Shown in pieces: positions 21,200 through 26,593 of a stretch of 26,593 bases of DNA; the stretch's first letter is position 1, and every line of letters begins with the position of its first letter. Under the pieces are notes generated by a model. The model was not told the origin of the DNA. It saw nothing but the letters and a program-made list of their open reading frames with translations, and searched no databases. The translations under genes were made by a program, and so were the position numbers. Where the stretch lies: NCBI GenBank assembly GCA_910580105.1, contig CAJTWN010000018.1, positions 1-26,593 on the forward strand, given 5' to 3'. This DNA is from an uncultured Clostridia bacterium (lineage in GTDB: Bacteria; Bacillota; Clostridia; Monoglobales; Monoglobaceae).

Positions 21200-22804
21200 A
21201 TGAAAAAGAAACTTATCATTTTTCTAATCATTGTTTTAATTCTGACCACCCTGCCGGTATTCAACGTTGTATTTGCGGATTACATACCGGTGAATCTCAC
21301 CTTCGATACCATTCCTCTCGCCCTATCGCCCCAGCCGGTGCAGGACACCAATACCAACCGGACGCTGGTTCCCATCCGCCCCTTCTGCGAAGCAGCCGGA
21401 ATGAACCTTATCTGGCGGGATGCAGACTTTAGTTTTACCATTTCGAAGGGGGAAAACTTTCTCACTTTCTTTATTGGAAATCCCAATATGTATGTAAGCA
21501 GCCATCCCGACGGGCAGGGCGGTGCCCCCGTCTCTTTGGATGCCCCGCCTTGTCTGATTGATGAACGCACCTTTGTGCCTGTCCGGGCATTAACCGAGGG
21601 GATGGGCTATACTGTCTCCTGGGACGAAACTTCCAAAACTGTTTCTATACTTGCTTCCGCAAAGGGAACATTACCTATGGCAGAAGCTACGGCGGTGGTT
21701 TTCGATGACGTACCGACCCCGGACCTCCCCCCTCTTTCAGAGGAGGACACTCTGACTCCAAATCTTTATGCACATATGCCAAAAGATCAAAATTTTATGG
21801 TTTCGCCCCTCAGCCTAAAGCTCGCGCTGGCCATGGTGGCCGAAGGGGCAGACGGAGAAACCCGCGGGGAACTTCTCAAAGCCATTGATGTTAAGAATCT
21901 GGATGCTTTCCACAGTGCACTGGCGGATATGTTGGAACATCTAAAAGCGTGCAATTCCGGCAGAAATAATCTTATCCTGGATATTGCCAATTCTGTCTGG
22001 CTCAATCAGGCGGCTTCAAACGAATTAAACTTTTCGGAAGAATATACACAGATAATCGAAGACATATATCACGGCTCCAGTCAGGCGATAAACGAAAAGA
22101 ATCCTCACCAAACGGTAAATAACTGGGTTTCCGAAAAAACCAGGGGGAAGATCAATCAGCTTCTTGACAATGATGCCTTCACCATTGCACTGGTCAACAC
22201 CATTTATATGGAAGCCAATTGGATAAACGATTTTGAATTAACTAACACTGCATCAGAAAAATTTATGCAGCGCAATGGCAAAGAAACAGAAATAGACATG
22301 ATGCACCAGACTGATAATTTCAAGTATTATCAGGACAAAACGCTGCAAGCCATTGCTCTCCCCTATTACGGGGACATGACCATGTACGTTGTCCTGCCGG
22401 AAAAAGGCATTGATCCTTCCAGCTTTCTTTCTCATATCAAAGAAATGACCTATCAATCGGTTATTCTGACCCTTCCAAAGTTTACCACCAAAACATCAAT
22501 GGATTTTTCAGATATTTTAAGGGAAATGGAGATAAAAAAAGCCTTTCTCTCTTCTGCGGAATTCCCCTTCATGTTTTCTTCAAAAAATTCTGTACCGCCA
22601 CTGCAGAAGGTTCTTCAAAGCACCTACATCAACGTTGATGAAAAAGGAACAACCGCTGCTGCAGCTTCTTCTGCACAGCTCCAGAGCGGCAGTTCAATAA
22701 CCAATCCAATTACCTTTACCGCAGACCGGCCATTCACTTATTTCATATGCTTTAATCCCACTGGCGAAGTATTCTTTATGGGCGAATACGCTTATGTACA
22801 ATAA
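21200..22804 (+). CDS. Secreted serpin with N-terminal copper-amine-oxidase-like domain
   Basis: 534 residues. A serine/cysteine protease inhibitor acting outside the cell. Signal peptide at 1-26 (ILTTLPVFNVVFA). Residues about 32-152 form a copper amine oxidase N-terminal-like domain (LVPIRPFCEAAGMNLIW, TFVPVRALTEGMGYTVSWD), a common clostridial surface/stalk domain. The serpin fold spans about 183-534: FMVSPLSLKLALAMVAEGADG, VNNWVSEKTRGKINQLL, NTIYMEANWINDF, and FTADRPF near the C-terminus. The reactive loop has an inhibitory-type hinge (EKGTTAAAAS, 481-490), so it is probably a true trapping inhibitor. The scissile bond lies around 493-498 (QLQSGS) and cannot be fixed. GGGAGG precedes the ATG. 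The gene interrupts the conserved dgkA-era region and is more AT-rich in its second half than its neighbours. Confidence 0.93.
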   Translation: MKKKLIIFLIIVLILTTLPVFNVVFADYIPVNLTFDTIPLALSPQPVQDTNTNRTLVPIRPFCEAAGMNLIWRDADFSFTISKGENFLTFFIGNPNMYVSSHPDGQGGAPVSLDAPPCLIDERTFVPVRALTEGMGYTVSWDETSKTVSILASAKGTLPMAEATAVVFDDVPTPDLPPLSEEDTLTPNLYAHMPKDQNFMVSPLSLKLALAMVAEGADGETRGELLKAIDVKNLDAFHSALADMLEHLKACNSGRNNLILDIANSVWLNQAASNELNFSEEYTQIIEDIYHGSSQAINEKNPHQTVNNWVSEKTRGKINQLLDNDAFTIALVNTIYMEANWINDFELTNTASEKFMQRNGKETEIDMMHQTDNFKYYQDKTLQAIALPYYGDMTMYVVLPEKGIDPSSFLSHIKEMTYQSVILTLPKFTTKTSMDFSDILREMEIKKAFLSSAEFPFMFSSKNSVPPLQKVLQSTYINVDEKGTTAAAASSAQLQSGSSITNPITFTADRPFTYFICFNPTGEVFFMGEYAYVQ

Positions 22805-22835
22805 ATCTATATAACAGGAACAGAAAGGAAACCCT

Positions 22836-23720
22836 ATGAAATCTGGATTTATAGCAATTACCGGACGACCCAATGCCGGGAAGTCTACCCTCTTAAACCA
22901 CATGATTGGCGAAAAGGTCGCCATCGTGTCCAATAAGCCGCAAACCACACGGACCAAAATCCTGGGCGTCCATACCGGCGACGATTTTCAGGTGGTCTTT
23001 ATTGACACGCCGGGCATCCACAAGCCCCATAACAAGCTGGGGCGGCGGATGGAAAAATACATCTATTCCGCAACCCAGGACATTGACGCCATGATCTATG
23101 TGGTGGACTGCAACATCAAAGCGGACGAACTTGCGCTTGAAAAAGAATCCCTCAAAGGATTAAAAACTGCAGAAATTCCGGTTATTCTGGCAGTGAACAA
23201 AATCGACACCCTGCCAAAACTGCATCTGCTTCCCATATTGGACAAGCTCAAAGACCTCTATAACTTTGCAGATATTGTCCCCATCTCAGCACAAAAGGGC
23301 GAGAACATTCCGGCGCTCTTTGACCGCATCAAAGACCTTCTGGCTGAAGGACCGAAGTTTTTCCCCGATGACACCATCACCGATCAGCCGGAACGGCAGA
23401 TCGTGGCAGAATACATCCGCGAAAAAGCGCTCCGGCTCCTGAACCGCGAAGTCCCTCACGGCATTGCCGTCGAGATTGAACGGATGAAACAGCGCGAGAA
23501 CGGAACCTATGAAATTCTTGCGGCCATCTACTGTGAAAAACAGAGCCACAAGGGGATCATCATCGGCAAGGGCGGCGAAAAATTAAAACAAATCGGCAGT
23601 CTTGCCCGCGGTGACATTGAACGCTTCTTAAATTCCAAAGTTTACCTGGAACTCTGGGTGAAGGTCAAAGAGGACTGGCGGAACAAAGAGAATTTTATTT
23701 CCGATATTGGATTTGATTAA
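22836..23720 (+). CDS. era: Era, ribosome-assembly GTPase
   Basis: 294 residues. It binds the 3' end of 16S rRNA and checks 30S assembly. G1 is GRPNAGKST (10-18), G3 DTPGIHKPHN, and G4 NKID (VILAVNKIDTL); the effector region KPQTTRTKILGV is intact. The KH domain at the C-terminus contains GKGGEKLKQIG and ends in LWVKVKEDWRN. AAAGGAAACCCT precedes the ATG. It is followed by yqzL and recO, the Bacillus order. Confidence 0.97.
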   Translation: MKSGFIAITGRPNAGKSTLLNHMIGEKVAIVSNKPQTTRTKILGVHTGDDFQVVFIDTPGIHKPHNKLGRRMEKYIYSATQDIDAMIYVVDCNIKADELALEKESLKGLKTAEIPVILAVNKIDTLPKLHLLPILDKLKDLYNFADIVPISAQKGENIPALFDRIKDLLAEGPKFFPDDTITDQPERQIVAEYIREKALRLLNREVPHGIAVEIERMKQRENGTYEILAAIYCEKQSHKGIIIGKGGEKLKQIGSLARGDIERFLNSKVYLELWVKVKEDWRNKENFISDIGFD

Positions 23721-23793
23721 CAGCTATGTTTGTCCTATATTTTCACATACTACATAAGAAAGACAAATTCTTTTTTCCCGGAGGAAACATCTT

Positions 23794-23940
23794 ATGTACG
23801 AAGCAAAACAACAATTATGGGACGAATTCGAAAAAAACGGCGACATTTATTCCTACCTTGCCTATTGCGGCTGTACCGATACGGCACCGCAACGCCCTGC
23901 ACCGGACGGCGCAGAGAAAGAGAGGACGTCGCTGCAATAG
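23794..23940 (+). CDS. yqzL: YqzL-like small protein
   Basis: 48 residues, function unknown. GGAGG (23780-23784) lies nine bases before the ATG. The first part, LWDEFEKNGDIYSYLAY, matches the YqzL pattern (Trp, Phe, a Gly-x-Ile, then YL.Y), and Bacillus yqzL sits in the same place between era and recO. The tail after residue 25 (CGCTDTAPQRPAPDG...) is longer and less like the family. The stop is 23 bases before the recO start. The call rests on position plus the short motif. Confidence 0.75.
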   Translation: MYEAKQQLWDEFEKNGDIYSYLAYCGCTDTAPQRPAPDGAEKERTSLQ

Positions 23941-23963
23941 CAATAAAAAGGCGGTGAACAGCG

Positions 23964-24722
23964 TTGGGAATCATTGAAACCGAAGGAATCGTGACCCGTG
24001 AGGTCAAATACGGCGACAACGGGCGCATCATTACCTTAATCACCAAAGACCTGGGCAAAATTTCGGTATTGGCAAGCAGAAGCCGCTTAGGAAAATCCGG
24101 CCTTCTGGTTGCTTCCCAACTCTTCTGTTACGCCGGATACACCCTGTTTAAAAGCGGAGAAAAATCCCTTTACAAAATCAATGAGGCTTCTGTCATCGAA
24201 TCCTTTCAGCCTCTGCGTGAATCTCTGGACCGCATGGCCTATGCCTCGTATTTTTGCGAGGTGGCCCAAATGATTGTCCAGGAAAACAACCCGGAGCCAA
24301 ACCAGTTGTCTCTGCTGTTGAATACCCTGTATCTGCTCTGCAAAACTGAAACGGACTTTCCGCGGCTTAAAGGGGTCTATGAACTGCGCACCCTTTTGAT
24401 TGGCGGCGCCGCCCCCGATCTGCTGACCTGTGCCGGATGCGGTGAGGGCGAGAACGTCACCGCCCTTTCCATCCGGGAAGGCGTTGGTTACTGTCCCGCC
24501 TGCCAGACAGCGCACAAAGATGTCATTGCCCTGAACCGCGCAGTCCGGACGGCCATTCTCTATATCCTTCACGCAGATGCAAAGAAAATTTTTTCTTTTC
24601 AGCTTTCCCCCGATGCCACCCGGTATCTGAGCATTCTTGGTGAACGGCTGCTTACCCAATTTCTCGGAAAAGAGCCGCCCACCCTGTCCTACCTCAGACA
24701 AATTACAGATCTTGACACATAA
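23964..24722 (+). CDS. recO: RecO, recombination mediator protein
   Basis: 252 residues. It loads RecA onto single-stranded DNA with RecR and anneals SSB-coated strands. The N-terminal OB fold begins ETEGIVTREVKYGDNGRIITLIT, then a helical domain, with a zinc-binding four-Cys cluster (CAGCGEG and CPAC, at about residues 155-182). It starts at TTG 23964 with an AAGGCGGTGA site upstream. It is the last of the era-yqzL-recO group. Confidence 0.95.
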   Translation: MGIIETEGIVTREVKYGDNGRIITLITKDLGKISVLASRSRLGKSGLLVASQLFCYAGYTLFKSGEKSLYKINEASVIESFQPLRESLDRMAYASYFCEVAQMIVQENNPEPNQLSLLLNTLYLLCKTETDFPRLKGVYELRTLLIGGAAPDLLTCAGCGEGENVTALSIREGVGYCPACQTAHKDVIALNRAVRTAILYILHADAKKIFSFQLSPDATRYLSILGERLLTQFLGKEPPTLSYLRQITDLDT

Positions 24723-24778
24723 AATTTACTTTTTAACGGCAGCTTTTTCCGTCCGTAAATACAGAATACAAAACAGCA

Positions 24779-24805
24779 AAGCCGTCTGCCGTTCCGGCAG
24801 GCGGT
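24779..24805 (+). terminator. Possible terminator hairpin after recO
   Basis: GCCGTCTGCCG and CGGCAGGCGGT form an 11-bp stem with one G-T pair and a three-base loop, followed by TCTTC rather than a clean T-run. It may terminate the recO transcript or only attenuate it. Confidence 0.45.
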
Positions 24806-24833
24806 CTTCAAAATATAAGCAACGGAGGCAGAT

Positions 24834-25481
24834 ATGCAGACCAAAATCAAAGATTTCTTATTATCCCATGGTGCAGGGCAGGTTGGCTTTTGCAAGCTGG
24901 AGGCAGAAAACGCCTTTGACCTGCCTTACGCGGTTTCGTACACACTGCCTCTCTCGGCTGCAATTGTTGACGGCATCACCGACCAGCCAACCCATACATA
25001 CTTTCATCATTACCGCAGTATCAACGCCCTGATCGACCATCTTTCCCTGCGCTGCGGACGAATGCTGGAAACAGCCGGATACCGCTATGTTCCCATTCCT
25101 GCTTCCCAATCCGTCAACGGCCTGCAGGGGATTTTTTCTCACAAATACGCCGCTGTCATGGCTGGAATTGGAAGTATTGGAAAAAGCGGACTTTTTATTT
25201 CCACAGAAAATGGCCCGGCGGTTCGGCTGGGAACCATTCTCACCGACTGCCCCTTTTCAACAGTTTCCGCAGAGCCTGTCTGTGTCTGCGGCGACTGCAA
25301 TCTCTGTGTCCGCGCCTGCCCTGCCATGGCTATTTCCGGCAATCCATGGCGGCCCGGTGATGAACGCGCTGTCATCCTGGACGCCAAGGCTTGCAGTGAC
25401 TATATGAAGCGGAACTTTCAGCATATCGGGCGCGGCAGTGTTTGTGGTATCTGTATGAAAGTCTGTCCAAAACGAAAATAA
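24834..25481 (+). CDS. Short QueG-like 4Fe-4S protein
   Basis: 215 residues. It resembles the C-terminal part of the catalytic domain of epoxyqueuosine reductase QueG: SHKYAAVMAGIGSIGKSGLFIS (about 102-123), GPAVRLGTILTD, then two 4Fe-4S motifs. These are Cys152-x2-Cys155-x2-Cys158-x3-Cys162-Pro, and Cys204-x2-Cys207-x3-Cys211-Pro with Cys187. QueG proteins are 300-380 residues and often carry C-terminal HEAT repeats. This one is shorter at both ends, so it may be a redox protein of another pathway. ACGGAGG precedes the ATG. It is followed by the thioesterase gene after 14 bases, probably one transcript. Confidence 0.8.
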   Translation: MQTKIKDFLLSHGAGQVGFCKLEAENAFDLPYAVSYTLPLSAAIVDGITDQPTHTYFHHYRSINALIDHLSLRCGRMLETAGYRYVPIPASQSVNGLQGIFSHKYAAVMAGIGSIGKSGLFISTENGPAVRLGTILTDCPFSTVSAEPVCVCGDCNLCVRACPAMAISGNPWRPGDERAVILDAKACSDYMKRNFQHIGRGSVCGICMKVCPKRK

Positions 25482-25495
25482 CGGAGGTGTTTTCC

Positions 25496-25963
25496 ATGAT
25501 GAAACGTGTCAGTGATTCTTATACCGAACAAATCCAGATTCTTACTCAGGCCAACATGAATGGTTACGGCCGGCTCTTCGGCGGCCAGCTTCTCACCTGG
25601 GTGGATGTGGTAGCCGGTGTAGTGGCACGGCGGCATTCCGGCTGTAATGTCACCACCGCCGCCATCGACAACCTGCAATTCTGCGGCCCGGCCCGGGCCA
25701 ACGACACCCTTCTTCTTGTAGGTAAAATGACCCATGTGGGCCGGACCTCCATGGAAGTATGTGTCAAAACTTATGTAGAGCATCTGAACGGAAAAACCGA
25801 TCTCATTAATACGGCTTATGTCTTGATGGTCGCGTTGGACGAAAACGAAGAACCCACCGAGGTTCCCGGCCTGATTCCGGAAACATTGGAAGAACGGCTG
25901 GAATGGCAGGCCGGTGTTAAACGCAAAAAACTGCGGGAAACCCGCAGAAAAGAGAATTATTAA
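25496..25963 (+). CDS. Hotdog-fold acyl-CoA thioesterase (YkhA/BACH type)
   Basis: 155 residues. It probably hydrolyses acyl-CoA thioesters. NMNGYGRLFGGQLLTWVDVVAG at about residues 20-41 is the signature of the single-domain YkhA group: a conserved Asn, Gly-Gly, then Asp in the active-site helix. HVGRTSMEVCVKTYVEH is the central strand pair. The C-terminus is basic (KRKKLRETRRKE). GGAGGTG lies before two adjacent ATGs (25496, 25499); the first is used here. It sits 14 bases behind the QueG-like gene. Confidence 0.9.
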   Translation: MMKRVSDSYTEQIQILTQANMNGYGRLFGGQLLTWVDVVAGVVARRHSGCNVTTAAIDNLQFCGPARANDTLLLVGKMTHVGRTSMEVCVKTYVEHLNGKTDLINTAYVLMVALDENEEPTEVPGLIPETLEERLEWQAGVKRKKLRETRRKENY

Positions 25964-26286
25964 TCTTTCATTGTTCCGGCTATTCCCCGGAAATAAAAAG
26001 CAATGTGCACTTTGGTTTTATCCCCCAACTTACAGATAATTTAAAAGCCCGGTAAAGTGCGCACCTGTGTTCACTTACAATTAAATTGTTTACTAATTCC
26101 GTTTCTTTTTCCATTTATATTGTATAAAAAATTCACTAAACGCTGTCTTTTTGAAATCATTGGCAGTCAATCCGCTTTTCACAGTCTGAATATGGCTTAT
26201 TATCAGCGATTATACCGCTTATTTGTGATTATAAAACTTGATTGCCATTCAACAACCAACCCCAGTAAAAATGTACAATAGAAAAC
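25964..26286. other. Gene-free AT-rich stretch
   Basis: No gene, RNA gene or strong promoter was recognised. A loose inverted pair, GTGCACTTT near 26004 and AAAGTGCGCAC near 26055, brackets a possible structure just after the thioesterase gene. A TACAAT box (26274-26279) lies before the hairpin at 26287 but has no good -35. Confidence 0.5.
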
Positions 26287-26328
26287 AGCGCCTCCTATGG
26301 TATAACGAACAAAACCATAGGAGGTGTT
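26287..26328 (+). promoter_or_regulatory. Hairpin covering a ribosome-binding site, or terminator
   Basis: CCTCCTATGG (26291-26300) pairs exactly with CCATAGGAGG (26315-26324), extended by G-U, C-G, G-U and A-U pairs to 14 bp in RNA, with a 14-base loop. The right arm contains the whole AGGAGGTG (26319-26326). TTTTTGTTTT follows, so it also fits an intrinsic terminator. Confidence 0.6.
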
Positions 26329-26334
26329 TTTGTT

Positions 26335-26593
26335 TTGTCCGCTCAATCCGGCGCGTCCGCTCAATCCGGCGCGTCCACTCAATCCGGCGCGTCCACTCAA
26401 TCCGGCGCGTCCACTCAATCCGGCGCGTCCGCTCAATCCGGCGCGTCCACTCAATCCGGCGCATCCGCTCAATCCGGCGCGTCCACTCAATCCGGCGCAT
26501 CCGCTCAATCCGGCGCATCCGCTCAATCCGGCGCGTCCGCGGCGCACGGCGCATTTGCTCTGTTTTCCTGCAAAAAACCTTCGCCTTGTGCAC
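26335..26593 (+). CDS. Possible hexapeptide-repeat protein, 3' end outside window
   Basis: An open frame runs from TTG 26335 to the window edge, eight bases behind a perfect AGGAGGTG. It starts MSAQSGA and repeats the hexapeptide S-[AT]-Q-S-G-A eleven times, then continues SAAHGAFALFSCKKPSPCA. There is no signal peptide. Changes between units are either GCT/ACT (Ala/Thr) or silent GCG/GCA. The opposite strand is also open in two frames through the repeat, so openness alone proves nothing; the ribosome-binding site is the only positive sign. It could be a low-complexity surface or linker protein, or a non-coding minisatellite. Confidence 0.35.
   Translation, partial: MSAQSGASAQSGASTQSGASTQSGASTQSGASAQSGASTQSGASAQSGASTQSGASAQSGASAQSGASAAHGAFALFSCKKPSPCA
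26338..26535 (+). repeat. 18-bp minisatellite, 11 units
   Basis: Eleven direct copies of TCC[GA]CTCAATCCGGCGC[GA], differing only at those two positions, followed by a degenerate twelfth unit. Copy number of such arrays usually varies between strains. Confidence 0.95.

Noticed and set aside
26057..26281. Plus-strand frame of 74 codons after the thioesterase
   Set aside because: It has no ribosome-binding site, an odd composition, and no similarity I recognise.
26249..26593. Minus-strand frames through the 18-bp minisatellite (Arg-Ala-Gly-Leu-Ser-Gly repeats)
   Set aside because: Any 18-bp repeat without stops is open in several frames. Only the plus frame has a ribosome-binding site in view.

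Overview
The window reads as chromosomal DNA of an anaerobic, endospore-forming member of the Clostridia (Firmicutes), probably a gut-type lineage. The evidence is gene content and order: the sporulation genes ylbJ, yqfC and yqfD; the Bacillus/Clostridium clusters yabM-mazG-rqcP, dgt-dnaG-rpoD, trmK-nif3 and phoH-ybeY-dgkA-era-yqzL-recO; strong AGGAGG-type ribosome-binding sites; frequent TTG and GTG starts; and good sigma-A promoters. No rRNA, tRNA, CRISPR or riboswitch was recognised.

Bases 1-5200 are accessory. They hold a secreted alginate-lyase-family protein, a MITE-like element, and a small genetic switch: an XRE repressor divergent from three tiny genes, with overlapping promoters and a palindromic operator. 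They also hold one more small orphan gene and a type I toxin-antitoxin-like locus, a 24-codon hydrophobic peptide facing a consensus antisense promoter. These modules are separated by near-identical short palindromes and embedded in arrays of hairpin-forming repeats.

Bases 5197-13635 are housekeeping genes on the minus strand. Read in the direction of transcription they are dgt, dnaG, rpoD, a CorC/CNNM-type membrane protein with its own perfect promoter, a SpoVB/YabM-type flippase, mazG and rqcP. They cover dNTP control, replication priming, the main sigma factor, envelope assembly, nucleotide house-cleaning and ribosome quality control. The end of rqcP runs into the repeat array.

Bases 13973-25963 are mostly plus strand: trmK, nif3-like, (ylbJ on minus), yqfC, yqfD, phoH, ybeY, dgkA, a secreted serpin, era, yqzL, recO, a QueG-like Fe-S protein and a hotdog thioesterase. 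Two departures from the Bacillus order stand out. A 136-bp perfect tandem array with a strong promoter splits yqfD from phoH, and a serpin sits where cdd often lies; pgpH/yqfF is also absent between phoH and ybeY. The window ends in an 18-bp minisatellite that may encode a hexapeptide-repeat protein behind a hairpin that hides its ribosome-binding site.

The most unusual signal is a structured repeat family of about 105-136 bp found at four loci (39-142, 3773-3886, 4597-4701 reversed, and 18464-19089). Each copy carries two hairpins at the same places. The stem sequences differ completely between copies yet stay base-paired, which suggests selection on structure rather than sequence.
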